Shown one piece after another: positions 46,201 through 56,111 of a stretch of 64,000 nt of DNA. The DNA is taken from NCBI GenBank assembly GCA_024336345.1, contig JANFOG010000009.1:1922001-1986000 (forward strand), written 5' to 3'. Origin of the DNA: Mariannaea sp. PMI_226. Its lineage: Eukaryota; Ascomycota; Sordariomycetes; Hypocreales; Nectriaceae. The notes under the pieces were generated by a model. That model saw only the letters and a program-made list of their open reading frames with translations, had not been told where the DNA came from and ran no database searches. A program made the position numbers and the translations under genes. How positions within the stretch are numbered: the first letter of the stretch is position 1; the number at the start of each line of letters is the position of its first letter.

Positions 46201-47021
46201 CTGATTGCCCAAAGATATAGAGGATTATTTAATTAAATGGTCTCTTACTTCTCTAAGCGCCAATTTCAAAAACCCACAATTAATAATAATGAAAAAGAGG
46301 AAAACCACTAAGACTCCAGGACACATTCTGGTAAACCATTGGAGACTCCAAAGAAACTTAAAATCAGACTATTGTATATCCTAGAGGAATTTAGAGCATA
46401 GTATAGAGCAATTCCAATTACTTAAAGTTATTTTATAATAATAACCACTTAGCTTTCTTTTGGTTATTGTTAGGGGAGGGTTTTGATATAAATAAGGGAA
46501 AACCCCAACCCTATTTAGAAAATTTTTAAAGAATTGAAAAGAATACTTAAGAATCTTAAAGAATATATAAGAATATCTTAAAATGAGTAAAAAGTTTGCT
46601 AAAATCTAGAAAAATGGCCCGAAAATTAAGGAGTGTTGAATAAGGAGGCGACCGCCTTACTATTATTACATTAAGCATTCCACATAAATGATAACCACAA
46701 AAGAAGAAGAACTGACTTAATTTTTAAAATAAGGACCATTTAATTAAATATTATCACTACCCCTATCTCCGCCTTGCGATCAAATGCCAATATAAGCTGC
46801 GAAAAGACTGCCCTAATTGCCACTATCTAGGCAGATTGCACTTAAGGAAATACAAATCCACAAGCCACCTCCTTATTGCATACCAATAGTGCTCATTTAA
46901 AAGCTAATTGTTTTAACCATTTATTACCCTTAAAGGATAGAAGCTTATAAGTAATTTAAAGAGCTAATTTAGGGTGAAGGACATCAGAAGGAATATCTTT
47001 ATCTAAAATATAAGTAGAGTG

Positions 47022-47660
47022 ATGACCAACAAGAGGACGATTTCGAGGACCAAATTCTCAAGGACTAGCAGATTGATATTCCGGAAAGATGATCTAATTG
47101 CATTTAGTGTATCCATGCTAGATGCAGTTGGAGCACTTATTGTTTATAAACCTAGGAAGAGAACAATAAATAGTAAAGGGAGCTAGGATATGCTCTTAAT
47201 TAATTATGATTATAGTGGTGTATAATTGGATGCATTTAGAATAGCAGATTGGATTAGATTGACCAAAAAAAGAAACCAGAAGAGCTTTGAGATATTCTGG
47301 ATAGGAAGAAAGGCAAGAGAAAAATTAACCGGCTGGGTGGGCATGTTCTGCAGCAATGTAGATAGAGCTCAGCTTTATCCTATTTAGTATGATGAGACCA
47401 TTGGTAAGGACCCGATCTAGCTTGCTAATCAATTGGAAGAATTGCATAATAGTGGATTTAGGAGGCGCGTTTTTGGGCCCTTGACGAAAGGCAAGCTTAA
47501 TATATATCGGTCAACTAAGGCGATTAAGGGTGAGGTAGCTATAAATCTAGATTTCGAGACTCTTATGGATCTAAATACTATTTGATTAGATGGTTCCACT
47601 TATGATGAGGTATGGGGAGGCAACTTACCAGCTTTTGCTAAGGACTTTCAATAAAGTTCT
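47022..47660 (+). pseudogene. Unrecognised ORF downstream of integrase
   Basis: The frame starts at the ATG at 47022 and includes FRKDDLIAFSVSMLDAVGAL, RNQKSFEIFWIGRKAREKL, TGWVGMFCSNVDRAQLYPI and NLDFETLMDLN, with several TAG/TGA codons. It is basic at the N-terminus. I recognise no domain. It lies between the pol end and the peptidase region in the same orientation, so it is probably an additional element gene. Confidence 0.4.
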
Positions 47661-48449
47661 AAGGAGAAATGTGGTATCCATTATGGTTGTTCCATAATAA
47701 AAAGGTCTTATATATTAGATCATTAGTATGTAGAGTGGACTTAGCCTTAAGATAAATATTAAGGAGATTTTTTTAAAATTATAATAATAAAAAAGCCCGA
47801 AATGAGTCAAACTTCCCAAAGATGTCAGCTTCAGACAAGGGCATAGATTGAGACCTCTCTATAATAATGCCTAATAGGAGGAAGCAAAAGAAATGATATT
47901 AAAAGGGAGAAGAAGAGGCAAGAAAAGAATAAGGAAGAAGAGAAAGGCAGCTCCAAAGGCATCCAATATAAGGGATTAGGGGCACAAACTATAGTTAGGA
48001 TAACCACTATAAATCACGGTCGAAGGCGAGCAAACTGATCACAAAGAATATCAAACAACTCCTTATCACTCACTTATTTCTATATAAGCAAATTACCCCT
48101 CACGAGGATATTTTAAGATCCAGTTTGCTAGAGTGTTTTCCTCTTTGATTTACCCTAATTATATATCGCAAATCGCGCTCTACTCATCTTCCTTAGCCGA
48201 CAAAACAATCCTTAAGCAGCAAACCATTTAATCAAATAGCTAGCTACCCAAGCATTTAGTTTTCTTTTTCTCTTCCCCTTTTAAAATCTTGCTCTTATAC
48301 TTATAATTATTAATCCCTCTAGCATACCACCTATCTTCATTGCCCCACCTATTTAGTTCTTCTTCCATTATTTTAAACATAATATCTTTATTACAAGCGA
48401 TATTATAAATTACTTATTGGTTCTTTGTGAAGGTGGATTCAATCAAATT

Positions 48450-49480
48450 CATTTAAATATGTATTTATGGAGAAGGGGGAGGTAAGAGTTTTCTAACTGC
48501 AAATGAGGATATTATTACTATAGACCTCAGAGGGATTTATAAATACTAACTTGCTCAGTTCTAAGCTCGAATAGATTGGTCTTATTGGGCTAATAATAAC
48601 AAAATCCATCTTTCTATTAATACTAAAGGAGATATCTCTTTTGCCTTGCGCTATATTAAATCTCGAGCTCCTTTTTAAAATGGGATCATTAATTGGAAGG
48701 ATTGGAAAGCATATTGTAACGATCTCTGGCAGATGTTCCAAGAACTTCAAGATGGCGGATGGGCGATGAATTTTCAGCTCACATCTTTCCTCATTATGAC
48801 CATATATAGTATTGACAATATTATTATTATTGATCAAGATGTAATATATATCAAATCTTCTAAGGTGATTAAAAATACCAAAGGGATTGCCAAAAGGAAT
48901 TAATCAAATGCTTTACTCCCTTTAAGCTATAAAATCACTATTTATAATAACCTCACCTTCGGATATCCATCTCTTGCTGCCCTAAAAGCTAAGATGTTCA
49001 ATAAGTGTCTGTTTACTAGCTATATCAATTTTGATTAGAACTACTGGACCTACTTTATATTTAATAGAAAGCTTGCACACCTATATTTTTATAACATCTT
49101 GAGAGACGGGAGGGAGAGATGAGCCAAGACTACTTGCCTAGTTTTCCGAGAGTTCCTCACAAAAGCTAGTCTGCCATTTGACTTTAGCTTCCTGGGCATG
49201 CCAGTTATACCCCAGACTGACGGTTGGAGCTGTGGTTATCTTTATGCCTTTATCTTGAGCTAGCATTTGTATTGTCTTATTGGTCTAAGTTATCTATAGC
49301 TACTCTAAGCTATTAGCTTGCAATTCCTATAAATAGATAATAATGTTGAGCCAGTCTTTGGCACTCCTGAGATATATCTTTAAGACTGGACCTTGGCCCC
49401 TTGGAAGGCAGCCGGGCAAGCTATAAGACCTATAATAAAATGTATTCATATTCTTATCCTGATGGTCATTCTTAATGAAC
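48450..49480 (+). pseudogene. Ulp1/C48-like cysteine peptidase region
   Basis: A stop-interrupted frame reads GKSFLTANEDIITIDLRGIY, then IINWKDWKAYCNDLWQMFQE. Later NYWTYFIFNRKLAHLYFYNI resembles the HW...I......I..YDS core of Ulp1-type peptidases. QTDGWSCGYLYAFIL at 49213-49257 matches the Q-x-D-x-x-S/N-C-G active-site Cys box. The spacing and order of the two blocks fit a C48 fold; the catalytic His is not certain. Ulp1-type proteases process SUMO-like modifiers and are known in some DNA transposons and plant elements. About fifteen TAG/TAA codons interrupt the frame. Confidence 0.55.
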
Positions 49481-49869
49481 TTAGCATCTAAGACCAAACC
49501 TTCCTTATTGATAGAATTGAGATTAAGTTATGCTAGTATTAGACTATTAGGTATACTCCTTGGAGCGGGAATAATTCGATCAAAAGGTCTGAGCTATATA
49601 TTGACCTTAGGGGATTCCAATATCTTGAGTGGGAAAGTAGAGGTGCCACAAAAAGTTATTATATTAATAGGATCATTTTAAGAACTAAGCTAAATAATTA
49701 TTCTTGAGTTTGACATTCTTGGCCAGTTGTTAATATCCAATTCCCTTAGGTCTTAAGGGAAGTTATTGATAGGTGGACTGGCGAGGGGTTTAGGACTGAT
49801 AATGGTTTTACTCCCTTGCTCTCCTTGGTTTAGCTGAGCATCTTTATTAATGTTAGCCCAGGATTTGTC

Positions 49870-50560
49870 CGTTAGACTTAGGTCAACCAGCTTAGAGACA
49901 GTCTGTTCAACCCAGAAGTTGGTATGGAAGATGGTCCACCTAGGTCTCCCAGAAGCTGGGGACAGTTTGTAAGATTCTTAGCCAGTGAATTGATGGGCAA
50001 GGAAGCTAGTGACGCCAATGTCCAGCGAATCTTTGAGCAATCTGGTCTGACCACAATGCAAGTGGCTTCACCTATTGTCATAAATACTAGCAGTGATGAT
50101 GTTGAAGTTGATGAGGATATTGAGAGTGTCTTCTACCTTAACATCTCTCTAATGGAAGGGATGTAGGAGCTTTGAGGCGCTATGCTGGTCGAAATGAATA
50201 ATGACAGGATCATCCGACATTGTAAAAGAGCCGATCAATTCCCTCCCAAACATGCTTCTGCTGTTATGACTAGTGAAGTTGCTGATAGATTGCGGCTCCC
50301 TATTATTCCTGATAGAGTCATGCAGTACAGCCCGTCTACTAGCACCTATGTGTCTTATATCCCGAATGGTATGGTGAGTATAGATTAGTGGAGGGAGATT
50401 TATAGCAAGATAGATAGGGCTTTTGGCAAAGGAAAGACTGTGGAGGACCAAAAGTCTAAAAGGAAATAGCGATGGTTGGCAAGAGAAGCTCGTAGGGAGT
50501 AGTGGAAGCTTGTGGGTTTGGAGGAGGATATCTTGATGACGGGGAGGTGTTTTCTTATTC
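49870..50560 (+). pseudogene. Unrecognised 3'-terminal ORF of the retroelement
   Basis: A nearly open frame includes MEDGPPRSPRSWGQFVRFLA, ELMGKEASDANVQRIFEQSG, an acidic DDVEVDEDIESVFYLN, RADQFPPKHASAVMTSEVAD and IDRAFGKGKTVEDQKSKRK. It has only a few stops, so it is the least damaged extra frame of the element. The middle is acidic and the end basic. No domain is recognised. A DNA-binding role at the palindromes is an untested idea. Confidence 0.4.
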
Positions 50561-50774
50561 TGTTTGATGGAAGCATTTGATCAGATGGTCTACTATTGGG
50601 GAGGTATATGATAGCTGGGGAGGCTTCTTTTCTATTGTTTTAGTTATACGATACCTGCGTACTTGAGGGCAAGTGTGGTGTCGCATGGGGAGGCGTGTGT
50701 TGAGGTCACGTGACCTTCCTGTTTAGGAAATTGGGTGGAGGATTTTAATTGGTCAGGATAGATACATACTTCCG

Positions 50775-50830
50775 GAGGTGGATATAAAAACCCGGATGTC
50801 CACATCTTTTGATAGACATGAACTTCAGCA
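50775..50830 (+). promoter_or_regulatory. TATA-like promoter just upstream of the right terminal repeat
   Basis: GGTGGATATAAAAACCCGG followed after about 40 bp by GAACTTCAGCATCGTCAATT looks like a fungal core promoter. It lies about 125 bp before the right terminal repeat and is absent before the left one. Confidence 0.35.
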
Positions 50831-50908
50831 TCGTCAATTCACATTATTTTTGGGCCAATTGGGTTTAGTTCTTTTGTAAAGCATTTGATCAGATGCTCCT
50901 GATCATAA

Positions 50909-51070
50909 TGTCTTTTTTAGATTTGTGATATCTATTTTTGTTATTTATTTACGAATTTTCCAGCCGTAAAGGCTTGGACACCTATCATTCTTGGACCACA
51001 GCAGCTCCGGTTTTGGGCTGGTTGTGTTGTTTTGTTGTGTTGTTTTCAGCCATTTCCTCGCCCAAACAAA
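50909..51070 (+). repeat. Right terminal direct repeat (LTR-like, 162 bp)
   Basis: It starts TGTCTTTTTTAGATTTGTGA and ends CTCGCCCAAACAAA, then ATATAATATT follows. It is near-identical to 38877-39038. Confidence 0.85.
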
Positions 51071-54000
51071 ATATAATATTAAAGTTTATTATATTTTTAT
51101 AAAATATAAAGCTATACCTTTATATTATTTATAGTAATGCTAAATACAGCATTATTAATTATATAAACTTTATTACTCTTATAGGAGGTTAGCTAATGGT
51201 TAAGGTATTTAGCAATAGTAATATAAAATGTAGTGCCCCTAAGATATTAATTGGTTATAACCTATAAGCTACTAGCTTTAAATGGGCCTTCTCCTTTGAA
51301 TTTAATAATAAAAAATAGGTAAAGTAAGTGCTAGGTATTAGCCATTATTTTATTTTTATAGAGAATAGTTAGGCTTATTGCTTAAAGAAGGCACCCTATT
51401 AATTATATTTATAGAGTATATCTAGTATAAATATACTAACTTTATATTTAGATTTAGTGTTCGGAATGGTATATTAGGCTATTAACTATTAGTTACTATA
51501 ATCTAAAATATCTTTAGAATGGGCCTTGGGAAATATCTTATTTCTAAAGTAATCTTCAATCTTTAATTCCTTAGCACCTATCTAAAGATTATTTAAATCC
51601 TTATTTTGCTATACTTCTTTAGTTAAGGGCTTAGGTAAGTCTCAATCCCTATTTATATATTTAATAAGATCTATAATTTAAATTAGGAACTCCTTTTATA
51701 GTAGGTGTATGTGGATATTATTAGCTATTAAGTTTATATATTAATAGTTAAGATCCTTAATTAGGCTTCTTATAGCTCATAAGGAGCTTAATAAAGTTAC
51801 TAATGTACTATATATATTTTCTTATAATATATTTAATAAAGGCATTAGTGGCATTATGAACCCATTGGAATCCTGTCTATACCCTATCTAAGGTGCTAAC
51901 TTTATAAATTGCCTTAAGATAGGTTTATTAATTAGTTAATTAAGGCAGCTGTCCGACCGGCAGTATATATATTGGTTAGACTCAATTGATTTAAATTATT
52001 TAAAAATAAAGCTATTTAAATGAGGATATGATTTAAAGTTATTAATAAAGTTCTTTAGAAAGGAGATATGGGGAGTATTTAGCTTTAGATAATAAATAAA
52101 GCTTGCTTACTAAAATATTAGCAATTGATATTTAAATGTTTATATAATTATACTTTATCTTTAAATTAGGGTCCTTTACCTTCCTTAACTCTAGCTAAAT
52201 AGAGTCTCTTTATAACTTATTAATTAGCCTTAAGTTTCCTTTTCCTTAACTTTAGTATACCTAAAATAATTGCTTCTATTAGAGAAAACACACTTAGGTT
52301 TTATAGATTTATTTAATAAGAAATTAATATATTTTCTTAAAATAGTATTATTAATAATATACCTACTTCTTTTTTAATAGAATTAAATAATTTATTTAAT
52401 AAATATTTAAATAATCTTATTAAAGGGCGCAAGCTAGCCTTATAAATCCTATTCTTTATAATAAAATAGTCCCAAGAGTGTTTATAAGAAATGGATAATA
52501 ATATTAAATTTAATTATTAGAAAGGCTAGCTTAGAGTGGGGTTGAGCATAAAAGTCAGGCAGGTGGCAGGCGCTTAAGGATAATTAGCTATAAAAAGTTA
52601 ATAAGCCCCACTTAGTGGTTGGTATATGTAATGGAGAGCAGCTATTATAGGTGGCTAATACTATTATTGGCTGCTATAATTGAGGTTATGCTATATCTAT
52701 GTAAATAATATAACATTAGACACTATTAGTAGTTTTAGCAATTTCTATATCTATTAAACACACTTTAGGCTAAATGTGGAAAATTGTAGACAGGTATAGC
52801 ATGATCTAGTATTTTTATAGAATATCTATAAATCTAAATTATTATTTTAAATAAGCTATTTATAAAAAAAAAAAAGTCTTAGATAAAGCTTATCTTTAAG
52901 TTTAGGTAAAAAATAAAGATATAGTATAATTATATTATAGGTTAAAAAAGCAAATAGCTTACCTACCTAATATACCCTATGCATCTTTATAATAAAGCGC
53001 AATGCATTCTATTATAGCTAACTAATAAGAAATAGATAAAGCGCATCCTTCATTAGAGCTAATAATTAATACCTGCAAGGATGTCTAGCTCACTTATGTC
53101 TCTCCTCTTAAATATTATTAAACACTTTTATATATTATTTAATTAATGGCAATATGGCTTTATTAGAGGAAATAATAATATTATTAGTATAGATTATTAT
53201 TATAAGTAATATTAAGTTTTATTAATTGATTGGGTGGTTGGGTAACTCTATTGCTAATTGATAAGCCTTTAGGTTATATAGATATAAATTCATTTAGCAT
53301 TTCTAACTTTTTTATAAGATATAATATATAAAAGCATACAATATTATCTAGATAATAAGGATATATAATAAAATTATATTCTTTTTCTTATTTTGATATA
53401 TTTATATACACTAACCCTTATTATTTAGTAGTCTAATCTCTCCATTAGTGGCTAATGCCGCCGCCTTTTGGCTATTGTAGAATATAAATGAATAAGCCTA
53501 AACTTAAGATAATCTGGTTTTATTAGATTTATTTACTAATGATGTCCTTTTTTCTATTCTAGTGTGTAAATGAACCTAATTGAGTTTAATCTTTCTTTTT
53601 ATTAATATGATTATTAATTATTACTATTATAGGTAGTGGAGAATGAAAACCGCAATGCAATAGAGCTACTGTTCGGCCGGATTTCTCTAGTAACAATTCT
53701 TATATGCCACTTAAGTCTTCTAGTAGATCCTGCCTTCTAAGCTTTATATTCCCTACCCTAATTAGCACAAACTTGTATATAATAAAATAGCCTATTAATT
53801 ATATTTAGATAAATATATTTAATTCTATAAACTAAGGCCATTGGAAGAATAAAGAAGCTAGAGGTATAATAATAATAATAAGATTAAATTAAGTATAAGG
53901 ATATTAGATTGGGGTTTATTTAAGTTTTTATTAATAATCTTAAGTTAATGCTTAATTAATATTATTATAAGAAGGAAGAGTTTATCTTTATTGCTACTTA

Positions 54001-54250
54001 TAAGTGCCTCTAGTGTGTATATTATATTATAAAGAAGGCATCTATAGCTTGTTGCTAAATTAATCTTCTGGGAAGCGTTTTTCTAAATATTCTTCCATTT
54101 AGTATATTAAATTAATTTTATATATTATTATTAAATAACTCCTGCTTATAGTCTAAGCGCTAATTAGAGCTATTATAAGGCCTAATTGGCCTGTGATGGT
54201 TATATGGCATATTTGCTTAAGAAAGCTATTAGCCGAGCTGGGGATGCTTT
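51071..54250. other. AT-rich, heavily mutated block without readable gene
   Basis: About 3.2 kb is dominated by TTATTA, TATAAT and TTTAAA words and stops in all frames. Isolated GC islands (around 51945, 53455 and 53690) interrupt it. It is best explained as RIP-mutated repeat DNA. The parent family is no longer readable to me. Confidence 0.6.
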
Positions 54251-55662
54251 ACGCATAATAGTCATATTGCGTTATGTCACGCTATATTGCGTTTAGGCTT
54301 TCAATTATGCGCCCCTATAATGTGGAAGAGCTAGCCAATATGAAGCCTAGATGGACTGCACCTGCATCAGAGCTGTCCACCATGAAATGCAAAGATGCCT
54401 GGCTCACCCACCGGGAGAGCCAAGGCCGGCGGAGCTCACCCGGCTCACCCGGATCGCGCGATTGGCCGGAGCTGTGGAGCCAAATGCGGATTTTCCATTG
54501 AGTCCCAGATGGCAGGAGAGAGAGTCGACCCACTGAAGCCTGACACCACAGATCTCTGGTAGACTTAGCCCTCCACAACTGGAGTGTGTGGTATCCCGAC
54601 GTATTGAAGAAGGGTTGATTGATTTATTGATTTATTCCTACGGTAGACAAGGCCCTGCGACCAGCTGGGGCGGTCTCGGCAAATGCCCGGCCTGCCCCTC
54701 TTCACTTGTTGAAAAAAACAGCGGCCATCTGTCCCCAGAAAATCTCTCCCTTAGCACTATAACCTCTACATTAACTTTGGCTGGTTGAAGAGGGGACGCC
54801 ATCTTATGTCGCTTCCGGGATACCCGACTGGCAAATCAGGAAGGAGATCCTTAACTCTGCATGCACGGCCTACCTACATTTACTCCGAATCCATGATCGA
54901 AGAAGACCTTAACAAGGTTGGCGTGTGTTCGCCCTGACACGACCTAACGGTGCCAGTGCCTCCGGCCAGCTAGTCCAGGTGAGGAGAAAGGGTAGTATTT
55001 GCTTGGACCTCTTCTCATGTAAGAGAGCAATTCTTAAGTCTCAGGGTTCCCCGACTGTTTCGCTGATCAACGCATCTCCGAACACTTAGTTTGTGGGGGA
55101 AAAAAAAAGGTCTTGTAGGAGTCAGGGACCAGATCGCTCCACCCTTCTTTTATCCGTGCCTATTTGCAGTCTCTCGAACTCTTACTTGAGCAATCTCATG
55201 TTTGGTATGCTGAGGCAATATCAAGGTTCCGCCACCTTAGGACAGAGGCTAATCGTAAAACAACTTCCAGAACAGATCCAGTAGGATTCCCAGCTCAACC
55301 TCGAAACACAAACGCGAGAGGCTGTCAGAACTTGTAAATCTTCATTATCGCCCGCATTACAAGGCCAGCTCTCTTATTGCTGTGTCAGCATGCACGGCTC
55401 AGTCGATAGCTATGTGAACAGGAGCACTTAGAAAGTACTGAATTTTCTTCTTACAATCAACTACATAGACAAGAAAGACAATCCCAACATCCCTCCCACC
55501 ATCATTAGGAAAACTTTCTCCACTAAGGCTGAAATAGCCCGAGGTCCCAAGCCACCCGAGCGATATTATATCGCATAAGTATTTGAGAACTGCTCCATTG
55601 TTCAGCTTCTGAGCGATCGCGATCATGCAGGAATTAGCTAGCTATGTCAGAGAGGCTAGCAT
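54251..55662. other. Intergenic; composition returns to normal; no firm gene
   Basis: The AT-rich block ends sharply near 54.3 kb. Overlapping frames at 54274-54788 are GC-rich but show no domain. A 75-codon frame at 55399-55626 (minus, ATG at 55626) contains YLCDIISLGWLGTSGYFSLS. It might be an exon, but nothing supports it further. Confidence 0.4.
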
Positions 55663-56111
55663 CTACAAGTTTTCTTGCTTCGCATCTCCAGGTTGATCCC
55701 GAACCTGAGTGGTCATCTGCTCATGAAGGTGGCTAGCTGACCTCAAATCACCAGTCTTCTTCTCACCTCGCAAGGGTTGGCTAGCGTCGTTATCAACGTT
55801 ACTAGCGCTGGGTACTGGAGCTGAGGGATATGATATGTTTTCCCGCAGGGGGTGTTCGCTGCCAGTATCCACGCCGCCGATGTTAGAGGGCTGATGAGCC
55901 TGTGAGAGGGCAAAGTCACCCGAATCAAAAAACTTTCTTCCCTGGTATCGATGGCTGAATTAGCCTGGTTCTAAGCAGCTAGTATGCTAGAGTGTTTCTC
56001 TACCTCTAACTGGCCGTGGAGAAGTTTTCCTCTGGTTGGCATTCTTCCGTACATATGCAAGATGTGTTTATCTTTCTCGGTAGGAGCCGGAGCCGTCTTG
56101 GGAGGATCCAT
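55663..56111 (-). CDS. Endosulfine/Igo1-like PP2A inhibitor paralog (128 aa)
   Basis: Two exons, 56111-56004 and 55941-55663, with a 62-nt GTAGAG..CCAG intron give 128 residues. Exon 1 contains KHILHMYGRMPTRGKLLHGQ, matching the conserved YG.LP...LL...L helix. Exon 2 opens with GRKFFDSGDFALSQA, the hallmark FDSGDY/F box with Ser43. It then continues GSEHPLRENISYP as in fungal Igo1. In the family the Greatwall/Rim15 kinase phosphorylates this Ser and the protein then inhibits PP2A-B55, controlling quiescence and mitotic entry. Differences from typical Igo1 (HGQLEG for a KLKER-like stretch, and a diverged tail) suggest a paralog rather than the main copy. A truncated 3' copy lies at 60.7 kb. 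Confidence 0.85.

Larger units (their letters stand above)
39170..50897. repeat. Dispersed 18-bp palindrome family, at least 17 copies
   Basis: The consensus is ACCATTTGATCAAATGGT, a perfect inverted repeat. Copies start at 39170, 39346 (perfect), 39559, 39885, 40212, 41208, 41736, 42330, 43302, 44784, 46224, 46735, 47578, 48223, 49571, 50572 and 50880. Weaker matches start at 40718, 42927, 46771 and 48436. Many variants are explained by C-to-T at CpA on either strand (TTGATCAA to TTAATTAA). Spacing is irregular, from about 180 to 1500 bp. Copies lie in leader, coding and 3' regions and are read in different frames: PFNQ/PFDQM-type, DHLIKW-type and SI(stop)SDG-type. The array ends with the element. 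Confidence 0.85.
38877..51070 (+). mobile_element. 12.2-kb Ty3-like LTR retroelement, RIP-damaged
   Basis: The element is bounded by 162-bp direct repeats (38877-39038 and 50909-51070) that begin TGTCTTTTT and end AAACAAA, with ATATAATA duplicated immediately outside both ends. Internal order on the plus strand is: leader, gag with CCHC knuckle, aspartic protease, reverse transcriptase, RNase H, integrase, then a long extra region with a Ulp1-like peptidase and two unrecognised frames. The order PR-RT-RH-IN marks it as Ty3-type rather than Copia-type. Many TAG/TAA codons interrupt every frame, so this copy is inactive. Twelve kilobases with LTRs of only 162 bp is unusual. A palindromic 18-bp motif recurs throughout (separate entry). 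Confidence 0.85.

Noticed and set aside
47022..49480. Separate Mutator- or Ginger-type DNA transposon nested in the retroelement because of the Ulp1 domain
   Set aside because: No terminal inverted repeats or DDE transposase blocks other than the retroviral integrase were found, and the palindrome array runs through without a break.
40231..50560. Reassigned genetic code (TAG/TAA read as Gln) to explain the stops
   Set aside because: Normal Gln codons coexist in the same frames, neighbouring host genes use standard stops, and RIP explains CAA/CAG to TAA/TAG.
39170..50897. CRISPR-like array from regularly recurring palindromes
   Set aside because: Spacing is irregular over 12 kb, 'spacers' are retroelement coding sequence, and the host is eukaryotic.
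54274..54788. Overlapping GC-rich frames just right of the AT-rich block
   Set aside because: Frames overlap on both strands, show no family features, and look like codon-length chance in GC-richer DNA.
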